This document shows positions 8,481-16,500 of a DNA stretch of 64,000 nucleotides, in pieces. The notes under the pieces are model-generated. The model worked only from the letters and a program-made list of their open reading frames with translations. It was not told where the DNA came from and did not search any database. This stretch comes from Spiribacter curvatus. GTDB lineage: Bacteria > Pseudomonadota > Gammaproteobacteria > Nitrococcales > Nitrococcaceae. The stretch covers positions 744,001 to 808,000 of the forward strand of contig NC_022664.1 in NCBI RefSeq assembly GCF_000485905.1, read 5' to 3'. Position 1 is the first letter of the stretch. The number at the start of each line of letters is the position of its first letter. A program made the translations under genes and the position numbers.

Positions 8481-9887
8481 ATGAACCTTCGACACTTTTC
8501 CGCAACACTACTTGCGGCGACGATTGCGACACCGGCACTCGGCCAGACCATCACACAGACGGACAACGAGTGGTTCGAGGCCGGACAGGCACGCATTCAG
8601 AGCGAGCTTGCCAAGCAGCAGAATACGAACACCGCCAAGAACGTCATCCTTATGGTTGCAGACGGCAACGGTGTGGGGACCAACTACGCGACCCGCCTTT
8701 TCATGGGCCAGCAGGACGGTGGCTACGGTGATGAGTACGTCATGCCGTATGAAACCTTCCCGCATCTGGGCTTTGCCAAGGTTTACAACGTGAACGCCCA
8801 GACCCCCGACAGCGCTGGCACCGGCACCGCGATGATGGGCGGTGTCAAAACCAAGGCCGGTCTGATCGGCGTCACCGCGGACGTCGATCGGGGCGACTGC
8901 TCGACCCTGCCGGGTAACACGGTGACGGGCATTTCGGAGATTCTCCACGGCATGGGCAAGTCGACGGGTTTCGTCACCACCGCCCGCGTGACCCATGCGA
9001 CGCCCGCTTCCACTTATGCGAAAACCGTGGATCGTAACTTCGAGGACGACTCTGAGCTGCCCGAGAACTGTAATACCCAGACGGATATCGCCACGCAGCT
9101 GATTGATGCCATGGACTCGGGCCTGATTCAGGTGGCGATGGGTGGCGGCGCGCGTCACTTCGTGCCGACTGACGAGGAGCTGCTGGTCGGCGGGACAGGC
9201 CGTCGCACCGACGATCAGAACTTGATCGAGGAGGCGACGGAGCTGGGCGCTTATCATGCCTATGACAACGCGTCATTTGCCGATGCGCCCACGGACGGCA
9301 CACCGCTGCTCGGTCTGTTCGAGTCATCGCATATGATGTATTCCGCCGATCGCTATGATGAGCCGTCCATCGCCGATATGGCCGAGGCGGCGGTGGAGTC
9401 GCTATCCAACGATGAGGACGGTTTCTTCCTGCAGGTGGAGTCGGGGCGCGTTGACCATGCCAACCATGCCGGCAACCTGGCGCGGGTGGTGCATGACGGT
9501 GCCGCCTTTGCCGAGGCCGTCGACCGGGTGGTCAACATGGTCGATCTCTCCGAGACGCTGGTCATCGTGACCGCCGACCATGAGCATGCCATTGCCTTCA
9601 ACGGCTACTGTGGCCGCGGCTCGGACATCCTCGGGCTGTGCATGGGGATTGATGGCAGTGGTGTCGAGCACACCGGCGAGCCGCGTCTGGGTTCGGACGA
9701 CAAGCCCTACACGGTGGCGGGCTATCTCAATGGTCCGGGCTCCGTGCTGATGAAGCGCGAAGATGGCAGCTATTCCGGCAGCCGCCCCGAGGTCTCCGAG
9801 GCGCAGGCCACGGATATCGACTATATCCAGCAGGCCCTGGTGCCGCGCAGTTCCGAGACCCACGCCGGGCCGGACGTCGCGATCTAG
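8481..9887 (+). CDS. alkaline phosphatase (PhoA-type), truncated by an in-frame stop
   Basis: I start at ATG 8481, giving a clean signal peptide (MNLRHFSATLLAATIATPALG); the 8451 start only adds residues before it. The 468-residue periplasmic enzyme hydrolyses phosphate monoesters. Visible are the first metal-site Asp61 (VADGNG), the nucleophile in TPDSAGTGTA (Ser111), QVESGRVDHANHAG, TADHEHAIAFNG and the last zinc histidine in ETHAGPDVAI. In the family the chain continues as DVAIYARGPWSHL. Here a TAG at 9885-9887 replaces the codon after DVAI and the frame then runs on for 29 codons. All metal and nucleophile residues precede the stop, so a short product could be made but may not fold. A candidate Pho box lies upstream. 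Confidence 0.85.
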   Translation: MNLRHFSATLLAATIATPALGQTITQTDNEWFEAGQARIQSELAKQQNTNTAKNVILMVADGNGVGTNYATRLFMGQQDGGYGDEYVMPYETFPHLGFAKVYNVNAQTPDSAGTGTAMMGGVKTKAGLIGVTADVDRGDCSTLPGNTVTGISEILHGMGKSTGFVTTARVTHATPASTYAKTVDRNFEDDSELPENCNTQTDIATQLIDAMDSGLIQVAMGGGARHFVPTDEELLVGGTGRRTDDQNLIEEATELGAYHAYDNASFADAPTDGTPLLGLFESSHMMYSADRYDEPSIADMAEAAVESLSNDEDGFFLQVESGRVDHANHAGNLARVVHDGAAFAEAVDRVVNMVDLSETLVIVTADHEHAIAFNGYCGRGSDILGLCMGIDGSGVEHTGEPRLGSDDKPYTVAGYLNGPGSVLMKREDGSYSGSRPEVSEAQATDIDYIQQALVPRSSETHAGPDVAI

Positions 9888-9977
9888 GCCAATGGGCCGT
9901 GGTCGCATCTCGTCGACGGGACCATGGAGCAGAACGTGATCCTCCACGTCATTAACCATGCGGTGAATCCCTACTAG
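9885..9977 (+). other. separated in-frame 3' end of the alkaline phosphatase reading frame
   Basis: After the TAG at 9885-9887 the same frame reads ANGPWSHLVDGTMEQNVILH then VINHAVNPY before TAG 9975-9977. This is the conserved C-terminal strand and helix of PhoA-type phosphatases. The match shows that the first TAG is a nonsense change in a formerly 498-residue protein, not a natural end. Confidence 0.85.
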
Positions 9978-10000
9978 GCAACCGCCTTCAGGGTGAGCAG

Positions 10001-10031
10001 GGGCCCGCCCAGCGCGGGCCCTATCCTGTTT
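10001..10031 (+). terminator. intrinsic terminator after the alkaline phosphatase
   Basis: GGGCCCGC (10001-10008) pairs with GCGGGCCC (10014-10021) around a 5-nt loop, followed by TATCCTGTTT. It sits 24 nt after the ancestral phosphatase stop and before the next operon. Confidence 0.75.
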
Positions 10032-10053
10032 CCCCATCACTTCAGGAGGTGTC

Positions 10054-10479
10054 ATGCAGCGTCGGGAATTTCTTGCAGCGGGATTGGGTGCGATCTCCAT
10101 GACCGCGTTGTCGGGCGTCGCCATGGGTGGCGACGTCATCAAGCTGCGCGATCTGTACGCGCGGGATGGCAGCGCCTCTGAACTGGCGCTTTCACTGGAA
10201 GGCGAACGCATTACGATCGATGGGTTCATGGCGCCACCGCTACAGGCGGAAAGCCGGTTTTTCGTGCTGACACGAATCCCGATGGCGATCTGCCCGTTCT
10301 GTGAAACAGAGGCCGACTGGCCCGCGGACATCCTTGCCGTCTATACCAAACGCATTGTCGATGTGACCCCCTTCAATCGCCGCATCGAGTCCCGGGGTGT
10401 GCTGGAGCTCGGTCCCTACCGTGATCCGGACACCGGGTTTCTGAGCATGGTCAGGCTAAACGATGCCGTCTACGGCTAG
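10054..10479 (+). CDS. DUF3299-like exported protein with Tat-like signal
   Basis: A 141-residue protein beginning MQRREFLAAGLGAISMTALS, a twin-arginine-like signal. The mature part contains SLEGERITIDGFMAPPL and an ICPFC motif. This fits the small DUF3299-type proteins often encoded beside LolCD/MacB-like ABC systems linked to metal handling in marine gammaproteobacteria; the family role is unproven. The CXXC-like ICPFC pair could bind metal or be redox active. Its end overlaps the ATPase start by 17 nt, so it is the first gene of this operon. AGGAGG lies just upstream of the ATG. Confidence 0.65.
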   Translation: MQRREFLAAGLGAISMTALSGVAMGGDVIKLRDLYARDGSASELALSLEGERITIDGFMAPPLQAESRFFVLTRIPMAICPFCETEADWPADILAVYTKRIVDVTPFNRRIESRGVLELGPYRDPDTGFLSMVRLNDAVYG

Positions 10480-11164
10480 TATTGAGCCACCGCTCAACCG
10501 CCTGATGATTGACGGGTTGTCAGTTGTCGCCGATGCCGACACGCCGCTTGTCGATGTGCCGGCGCTTGAGCTGCAGCCGGGGACCTCGCTGGGCATCAGC
10601 GGGCCATCCGGAGCGGGCAAGTCAACATTGCTCTATGCCCTGGCGGGGTTGGTCCCCGCGAGCCGGGGGAGGATCCTTTGGGGTGAAATTAACCTGACGG
10701 ATCTCAATGAACGCCATCGCTCGGCTTTCAGGGCTGCCCATATGGGGCTGATCTTTCAGGATTTTCTGCTCTTCGAAGAGCTCGATGCGCTGGCCAATGC
10801 CGCGCTGCCGGGGCAGTTTCGTCGACGGGGTGAACGTGAGCGGGTCAGGTCCAATGCAAGGCATCAGCTCGAGCGGCTCGGCATCGAGCCCACCGGTCGG
10901 CGCGTGGTGAGCTTTTCCGGCGGCGAGCGCCAGCGCGTCGCGGTGGCCCGAGCGCTCGCCGGCGATCCACCGATCGTGCTTGCGGATGAACCCACGGCGA
11001 GTCTGCACCGTGATGCAGCGGATCGGCTGATTGACGATCTGCTCGGTCTGGTCGCCGAAGCCCGGCGCTCGCTGGTCATCGTCAGCCATGATCGGTCAGT
11101 GCTCAACCGCCTCGATCGGGTCGTTGAACTGGCGGATGGCCGCCCGGTCGGTCACCGTGAGTGA
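10463..11164 (+). CDS. ABC transporter ATPase, LolD/MacB type
   Basis: A 233-residue single-domain ATPase: Walker A GPSGAGKST, Q-loop FQDF, signature FSGGERQR, Walker B IVLADEP and H-loop VIVSHD are all present. The set is typical of the LolD/FtsE/MacB group, which powers mechanotransmission through FtsX-type permeases rather than import through a channel. It overlaps the gene before it by 17 nt and the permease after it by 8 nt. Its cognate permease is broken, so the ATPase may now be without a partner. Confidence 0.88.
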   Translation: MPSTASIEPPLNRLMIDGLSVVADADTPLVDVPALELQPGTSLGISGPSGAGKSTLLYALAGLVPASRGRILWGEINLTDLNERHRSAFRAAHMGLIFQDFLLFEELDALANAALPGQFRRRGERERVRSNARHQLERLGIEPTGRRVVSFSGGERQRVAVARALAGDPPIVLADEPTASLHRDAADRLIDDLLGLVAEARRSLVIVSHDRSVLNRLDRVVELADGRPVGHRE

Positions 11165-12160
11165 TTTCTGGCTGAGCCTGCCCGCGCTGGTCCAGGATGG
11201 GGCTATCCTCCTCCTGCTTCTGGTGCCGATCGCGGTGACCGCCGCGCTGCTGATGCGGCGCTTTGCGGTGGGTTCACTGATCGCCGCCATGCTCTGGCGA
11301 TTCCGTTGGGCCAATCTGACCTTCGTGCTGCTCATCGCCATCGCCGTGGGAATGGGCGCTGCCCTGATCGCGCAGGAACAGGGCATCCGCAAAGGTACAG
11401 CCCGGGCCGCCGACAAGTTTGAGCTCATCATCTCGCCCCCGGGCAGCGAGATGACCATGACCAGCGCCTGACCGTGGTCGGCACACTGCCCCGCACCGGG
11501 ACGCCCTGGGATCGGGCCATACTGGTGCCGGTGGAAGCCGTCTGGATGGTTCACGGGCTCGCCACCGGGCACGCCCCAGGGAATGCCGGGCAGATCGGCC
11601 CGCCGTTCGATGCGGACTATTTTCCGGGCACACCGGCGATCATCGTCAAAGCGAGTGATTTGTGGGCCAATTACGCCCTGCACTCAGAGTTCAATCGCCA
11701 GAACGAGACCATGGCGTTCTTCCCCGCGACCGTCCTGAGTGAGCTTTACCGGGTGATGGGGGACGTGCGGCAGGCCATGTCCATCATGTCGCTGGTCACC
11801 CAGACACTGGTGGCGGCGAGTGTGCTGCTCGCACTTTTCATCCTCTCGCGACTGTTCGCGCGTCAGATGGCGCTGCTGCGCGCGGTCGGGGCACCGGGCC
11901 GATTCCTGGTGGCAACGGTCTGGGGGTACTGCGCAATCCTCATCGGCACCGGCACCGTGCTTGGCCTGGCGCTGGGCCAGGCGGCCGCGAGCGTTCTGTC
12001 CCGGTTCATCACCCAACGCACGGATATCCTCGTGCAGGCCACACTGGGCTGGAGTGAGCTGCATCTTGCCGCCGGCTTTGCCAGCGGCGTCCTGTTGCTG
12101 GCGCTTATCCCGGCGATCGCCGTACTGCGTCAGCCCCTTTTGGAGAATCTGCGCGCCTGA
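11157..12160 (+). pseudogene. FtsX/MacB-type ABC permease, internally deleted and frameshifted
   Basis: From GTG 11157 the frame encodes the N-terminal helix and the start of the periplasmic domain (FRWANLTFVLLIAIAVGMGA ... DKFELIISPPGSEM) and stops at 11469-11471. The second half continues in another frame just beside it: HDQRLTVVGTLPRTGTPWDR, AILVPVEAVWMVHGL, the rest of the periplasmic domain and three membrane helices, ending at 12160. In the family the PGSE segment and the TVVG..PTGTPWDRAILVP segment are separated by roughly 100 residues; here they abut. So a deletion removed that stretch and shifted the frame. A direct repeat ATGACCATGACC at 11451-11462 marks the join. The C-terminal piece could be made from GTG 11474, but a complete permease cannot. 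Confidence 0.8.
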
Positions 12161-12180
12161 GGGCGCAGGAGGTATAACAC

Positions 12181-12726
12181 GTGTTCTTTGGACATCGACT
12201 GACAAGCCTGGCGCCAGTCTTTATGGCGCTCGCAATCGGCGCGGGTCCGACCACGGCGGAAAACCACGATGCTGATGACCATGACGGTCATGACAGCCAT
12301 GGTGAGTCTCGCGCCGATCATCACCTTGCCGTCAGCGATCAGCTGCGGGTGCTGCACGGCTGGACCCGCGCGACCGATCACGATCATGCCCGGGTCTTCA
12401 TGGAGATCGAAAACATTGCCGATGCCCCCGTTCGGTTGACCGGCGGGCGCTCGCCCATCGCCGCCAACGTCGAGCTCGTGGGTTTTTCACTGGTGGAGGG
12501 TGAGGGCGTCTATGAGCCGGTCAGTGATGTGCCGGTGATGCCGGGGCGTGATCTGGTGCTTGCACCGCAGGCGCTGGCCCTGGCGCTTGAGGACATTGAA
12601 GGGCCACTGATCGAGGGCTCGGCATTTCCGCTGGCACTGACCACTGACCGCGGCCGTGTGGAGATGACCATCGTCGTGGAAGCCGCCGACGCGCAGCAGC
12701 ACTCGCATGCGGGCCATGCGCACTGA
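12181..12726 (+). CDS. PCu(A)C-like periplasmic protein, histidine-rich, canonical copper ligands missing
   Basis: The GTG start at 12181 follows GGAGG at 12168-12172. A signal peptide is followed by a His/Asp-rich stretch (HDADDHDGHDSHGESRADHH, about 29-48) and then a PCu(A)C-type cupredoxin-like fold (LHGWTRA...GRSPIAANVELVGFSLVEGEGVYEPV), with a second His cluster at the very end (QQHSHAGHAH). Copper chaperones of this family bind Cu(I) with an H..M motif where this protein has VELVGFSL, so those ligands are absent. Metal binding is more likely at the histidine-rich ends, perhaps zinc or copper. It lies between the broken ABC system and a TlpA-like gene that overlaps it by 20 nt. Confidence 0.7.
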   Translation: MFFGHRLTSLAPVFMALAIGAGPTTAENHDADDHDGHDSHGESRADHHLAVSDQLRVLHGWTRATDHDHARVFMEIENIADAPVRLTGGRSPIAANVELVGFSLVEGEGVYEPVSDVPVMPGRDLVLAPQALALALEDIEGPLIEGSAFPLALTTDRGRVEMTIVVEAADAQQHSHAGHAH

Positions 12727-13327
12727 ACGACTGGCCGTGTGGCTCGCCGGGTTGTTGGTAGCGTTGGTTGCCATCACGGCCAGCGCCAATCCACTGCTCG
12801 ACGATGCGCAACGCTGGGAGCGGGCCCTTCCCGGAATCGAGTTGCTGGACCCGGCCCCGCAGGCGCCACCGGGCCTGAGCTATGAGGATGCGACCGGTGC
12901 GTCCGTTCAACTCTCCGCGAGCCGCGGACGGCTTCGGCTGCTCAACCTCTGGGCCACCTGGTGTGCGCCCTGCCGCGAAGAGATGCCCTCGCTGGATCGG
13001 CTTGCCGGCGAACTGGGCGGCCCCGAGTTTGAGGTGCTGCCGATCGCCTCCGGCCCGAATGCGATGGATGATCTTGAGCGATTCTACGAGATGACGGATC
13101 TACAGGCATTACCGATCCTGCGCAGTCCGGACAGTCAGATCGCCGCGACGCTGGGCGCGGTCGCCCTGCCAAGCACCTTTCTGATCGGCCCGCAGGGTCG
13201 CGTCCTTGCCCGGTTAACGGGCGATGCGCAGTGGGATGCGCCGGCGATTGTCGACCTGATCCGCGGGCAGTGGCCCGTCAAGACGTCGGCTTGGTCTTCC
13301 TCGATTACACTGGGGGAAATACCCTAG
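12707..13327 (+). CDS. TlpA-like thioredoxin-fold protein, membrane-anchored or exported
   Basis: A 206-residue protein with an N-terminal hydrophobic segment (LAVWLAGLLVALVAITASA) and a thioredoxin fold with the active-site motif WCAPC at 85-89 and a cis-proline region (ALPSTFLIGPQG). Members reduce disulphides in the periplasm, often for cytochrome c or copper-site assembly. It overlaps the preceding PCu(A)C-like gene, and the pairing of PCu(A)C and TlpA proteins is known from copper delivery to cytochrome oxidase. The start could be ATG 12707 or 12716. Confidence 0.85.
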   Translation: MRAMRTERLAVWLAGLLVALVAITASANPLLDDAQRWERALPGIELLDPAPQAPPGLSYEDATGASVQLSASRGRLRLLNLWATWCAPCREEMPSLDRLAGELGGPEFEVLPIASGPNAMDDLERFYEMTDLQALPILRSPDSQIAATLGAVALPSTFLIGPQGRVLARLTGDAQWDAPAIVDLIRGQWPVKTSAWSSSITLGEIP

Positions 13328-13357
13328 GGGCTGTTCGAAGACGATGAGTAAAAGTCG

Positions 13358-14374
13358 ATGGGCGCTCGCGCAATGGGCCTGAATGCGCCGCTCGCCCTTG
13401 CGCTGCAGGGCGGTGGATCCCACGGGGCATTCACCTGGGGTGTGCTTGACTGCTTGCTGAGCGCGGGCGTGCGGCCGGCGGGGTTGAGTGGGAGCAGCGC
13501 TGGCGCCCTGAACGCCGCCGCCCTTGCCGCGGGCTGGGCGGCAGATGGTGAAAAGGGCGCGCGGGAGTCATTGCGGACGCTGTGGGAAGGCATTGGGCAG
13601 ATCAATGCGCGCTTGCAGCCACCCTGGCGGTCTGATGGATCGTTCCAAGGCCAGACGCTGAGGGCGGTCACGCAGATGGTCTCGCCCTATCAGTTCAATC
13701 CCGCCGGTTTCAATCCGCTACGCCGGTTACTCGGGGAGTGTCTGGACTGGGAAGCGCTGCGTGCAGAGGATCAGATGCCTTTATTCATCGCAGCGACCGA
13801 GGTGGCAACCGGTCGGCTACGGTTATTTCAGCGCCATGAATTGAGCGTGGATGCCCTTCTGGCCTCCACCTGTATCCCCACGCTTTTCCAGTCGGTTGAA
13901 ATTGACGGGCGGTTTTACTGGGACGGCGGCTTTGCAGCCAATCCGGCGTTGCTTCCCCTGATTGACACAGCGTCTTCAAGCGACTTGATGCTGGTTCAGT
14001 TACTGCCGGAATACACCCCGGGGATGCCGCCCCGGCGGGTTGAGAGTGTTCTGCAACGCAGCCGGGAGCTGGGGTTCAGCGCCCATCTGCTCAGGGAGTT
14101 ACGGTGGCTTGCCGTTATGCAATCAGATTCAGGGTGGCTTGGCCGTTGGTCTATGTCCCGGTTGCGCCGGCGAGTGGCCCGCCTTCGTTTTCATCACCTG
14201 GATGGTGGCGCTGCAGTGACCCGACAATCGGGCGCAAGTCCGCTGAATACGGATAGCGTGTCGCTTGATGTGCTTCATGACGCAGGTCAGGCGGCGGCAC
14301 GGCATTGGCTGGAGGTCCATGCGGGCAGTGTTGGCCGACGAAGCAGCCGCGCGCTCAGTGATTTTGGTGCTTAG
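13358..14374 (+). CDS. patatin-like phospholipase family protein
   Basis: A 338-residue protein with the full patatin dyad: oxyanion-hole glycines LQGGGSHGAF (16-25), nucleophile elbow GSSAG (Ser47) and the DGG motif at Asp189 (FYWDGGFAANPAL). It is close to the cytoplasmic RssA/YchK-type patatins and has no signal peptide. Members are serine acyl hydrolases; the physiological lipid is unknown. It stands alone, 30 nt after the TlpA-like gene. The ribosome binding site in front of ATG 13358 is weak. Confidence 0.88.
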   Translation: MGARAMGLNAPLALALQGGGSHGAFTWGVLDCLLSAGVRPAGLSGSSAGALNAAALAAGWAADGEKGARESLRTLWEGIGQINARLQPPWRSDGSFQGQTLRAVTQMVSPYQFNPAGFNPLRRLLGECLDWEALRAEDQMPLFIAATEVATGRLRLFQRHELSVDALLASTCIPTLFQSVEIDGRFYWDGGFAANPALLPLIDTASSSDLMLVQLLPEYTPGMPPRRVESVLQRSRELGFSAHLLRELRWLAVMQSDSGWLGRWSMSRLRRRVARLRFHHLDGGAAVTRQSGASPLNTDSVSLDVLHDAGQAAARHWLEVHAGSVGRRSSRALSDFGA

Positions 14375-14606
14375 ATAGCCTGCCTCGTTCTGGCTAATCC
14401 TGCTGCCGCCAGTCATCTGGGTCAGGAATTTTCCGAGCGGTTTCATGCTTTCATTCTCGGTGATGGGTGGCAAAAAACGATCTTTAACGAAATCGTCCGC
14501 AGTAGTGGGGTAGAACCCAACTTCCTGGATGCACCGGACGAGCCCATCGATGGCAGCTGTTTGGCTGATGTGGGGCCGAGGTTCGAGTGACGGGTCACCG
14601 GTCGGC
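14375..14606. other. unexplained stretch between the patatin gene and the sugar dehydrogenase remnant
   Basis: A minus-strand reading frame from ATG 14614 (MAEPTGDPSLEPRPH...) covers this stretch but continues antisense into the patatin gene, so I do not accept it as a whole. Its first 80 residues match no family I know. The base composition is visibly less GC-rich than the neighbours. It may be debris replacing the lost end of an adjacent gene. Confidence 0.3.
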
Positions 14607-15326
14607 TCAGCCATCGTCAGACTGGGTCAGCCTCAATATTTCGCCACTGGGATGATCGGTGAGCAGATAAAGCCTACCCTCCGGCCCCCAGTATTCGCGG
14701 CCGTAGGTCGTCTCGGGCCAGCCAAAGTTGGCGCCGGATTCGGGCAGGTTGATCTCGTCACCACCGCGCGGACCGTGCTCGTGGATCCAGAGCGCACCGG
14801 TCCCGGGATGGATCGCGGCACCCTGCGGATTGCGATGACCGAGACTGTAGATGGCCGGCTGCGCATCCGCTCGATTCGTGAAGGCATTGCCCGCCGGTAT
14901 GCTGCCATCGTCATTGAGGCGCAGGACCGATCCGTTGTGATCCCCCAGGTCCTGGGCGCGGTCGCGCTCACCGCGATCCCCGGTGGTCATGAAAAGGTAC
15001 CCCTTGTCGTCGAAGACGATGCGCGAGCCAAAGTGTTTTGTGCTGCGCACACAGGGATCGGCCACCAATAGCGTTTCGAAGTCTGCCAGTCGCTTACCAT
15101 CGGGGCGGCCGCGGCCCAGATGTGTCGCATTGCCCCCGTTACATTCACCAGCCCATGTCAGATAGATCAGACGATTGTCGGCATAGTCCGGATGCAGTTC
15201 GATATCCAGCAAACCGGCCGGGGCGCTCGGTGACCAGCGCCTCGCCGCCCGGGAGGAAAGCGAGGGCCCGGGGGTGTTCGAGGCCGAGACGAGCAGGGCG
15301 AGTGCGAGCAGGCGGGAAAATGGCAT
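14607..15326 (-). pseudogene. PQQ-dependent sugar dehydrogenase (YliI-like), degraded
   Basis: The start ATG 15326 has a GGAGGATC site and encodes a signal-like MPFSRLLALALLVSAS. The next recognisable segment, LGLEHPRALAFLPGGEALVT followed by ERPGR, is in a different frame. The frame then returns at GLLDIELHPDYADNRLIYLTW and continues through KHFGSRIVFDDKGYLFMTTG, SLGHRNPQGAAIHPGTGALW and GPRGGDEINLPESGANFGWP. After GREYWGP the text jumps straight to EGRLYLLTDHPSGEILRL, the family's last strand, so roughly 100 residues are missing. Two frame changes and at least two deletions make it non-functional. The intact enzyme would oxidise aldoses in the periplasm. Confidence 0.85.
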
Positions 15327-15346
15327 CGGTTGATCCTCCCCAGGCA

Positions 15347-16288
15347 TTACCCGTTCTGAACCTTGTTTGCGCAGGGACGCCGGCTGGCCAGCAACAGGCC
15401 GGCGAGGATGAAGACACCGCCGACCGCATGAAACGCCGCCAGCCTCTCGCCCAGGAAAATGTAGCCGAGGATCGCCGCGAAAACCGGGATGAGGTAGAGG
15501 AAGAGCGCGGCCCGTGAGGCGCCGATGGTGCGGACGCCATTGTTCCAGAATGTGTAGGCCAGCAGCCCGGGACCGACCGCAACGGTCAGAAACACCCAAA
15601 AGTTCGACAGGTTGGGCAGTTGCAGCCCGACCTGACTGATCTCGGCAAGGTAGAACGGTGCGACCACGGGTATGCCCAGGGCGATCTGCACGGTCAGGAA
15701 GGCGGCGGCACTGAGGGGCACGGCCTGGCGCCGCAGTACTACCGAGAAAGTGCTCCAGGACGCGACTGCGCCGAGCATCACCAGATCGCCGGGGACGAAC
15801 GCCAGGCGCAGCAGCCGCATCGGATCGGCCTCGGTGATAATGGTCAGGATGCCACAGAAGCCCAGTGCAATGCCCAGTCCCCGGATTGGATCAAGGCGCT
15901 CGCCCAGCGTGAAATGCGCGGCCAGACCGAGGGCGATGGGCAGACTCGCGTTCATGAGCGCGATATTCAGAGCCGTGGTGGTCTGGGCAGCGACATAAAG
16001 CAAGGTATTGAAAAGCCCCACGCTGAGCGCTGCCAGAACGGCCATCGCCCGCCAGTGGCGTTTCACTGTGGGCCATTGCCGGATCACCGCCGGTATGCCG
16101 ATGGGGGCGAGGATGATCAGCGCCGTGACCCAGCGCCAGAATGCCAGCGAGATGGGCGGAATCTCCCCGACCGTGGCACGCCCCAGGACGGCATTGGTCG
16201 CCCAGAAAAAGGCGGTGCCGGTCAGCCCGGCACAGGCAAGGAGGATGCGGCTCCTGGAAGGGGTGGCGTCGTTCATGGTGGCGGGCAT
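15347..16288 (-). CDS. EamA/DMT-family transporter
   Basis: A 313-residue protein with ten predicted membrane helices in two homologous EamA halves. The first half starts at LLACAGLTGTAFFWATNAVLG and contains LALGLAAHFTLGERL; the second ends in YLIPVFAAILGYIFLGERLAA. The repeated LGER signature at the end of each half is typical of drug/metabolite exporters. The start could be ATG 16288 or ATG 16276; a GGCAT-GTT-ATGCC palindrome covers the first. The substrate is unknown. Confidence 0.9.
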   Translation of the reverse strand: MPATMNDATPSRSRILLACAGLTGTAFFWATNAVLGRATVGEIPPISLAFWRWVTALIILAPIGIPAVIRQWPTVKRHWRAMAVLAALSVGLFNTLLYVAAQTTTALNIALMNASLPIALGLAAHFTLGERLDPIRGLGIALGFCGILTIITEADPMRLLRLAFVPGDLVMLGAVASWSTFSVVLRRQAVPLSAAAFLTVQIALGIPVVAPFYLAEISQVGLQLPNLSNFWVFLTVAVGPGLLAYTFWNNGVRTIGASRAALFLYLIPVFAAILGYIFLGERLAAFHAVGGVFILAGLLLASRRPCANKVQNG

Positions 16289-16342
16289 GTTATGCCTGCC
16301 ACCGGTCCGGTGAAAGGGCTTTCGCTTCGCTCAGGCCGCTGC

Positions 16343-16397
16343 GGTATAGGCATTCAGCGATAGGAGGTTTTCGTCGCTTGAATGCCATGTATATACC
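16343..16397. repeat. long imperfect inverted repeat upstream of tRNA-Val
   Basis: GGTATA-GGCATTC-AGCGA (16343-16360) faces TCGCT-T-GAATGCC-ATGTA-TATACC (16374-16397), giving about 18 paired bases with a 1-nt and a 5-nt bulge and a 13-nt loop that contains GGAGG. It lies between the divergent DMT gene and the tRNA-Val promoter, where no coding gene is supported. Confidence 0.5.
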
Positions 16398-16456
16398 TTG
16401 ACGGGTCGCCTAGCAGAGCCAGAGAGCTTGATAAGACAGCGGGTTGCAACCCCCCT

Positions 16457-16485
16457 TTGGCAACGTCGCCCAATCCCGCTATACT
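16457..16485 (+). promoter_or_regulatory. sigma-70 promoter of tRNA-Val
   Basis: TTGGCA (16457-16462), a 17-nt spacer and TATACT (16480-16485), followed by a GC-rich discriminator (CTCGCCCC), lie directly before the tRNA. GC-rich discriminators are usual at stringently controlled stable-RNA promoters. Confidence 0.75.
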
Positions 16486-16500
16486 CTCGCCCCTGACGAC

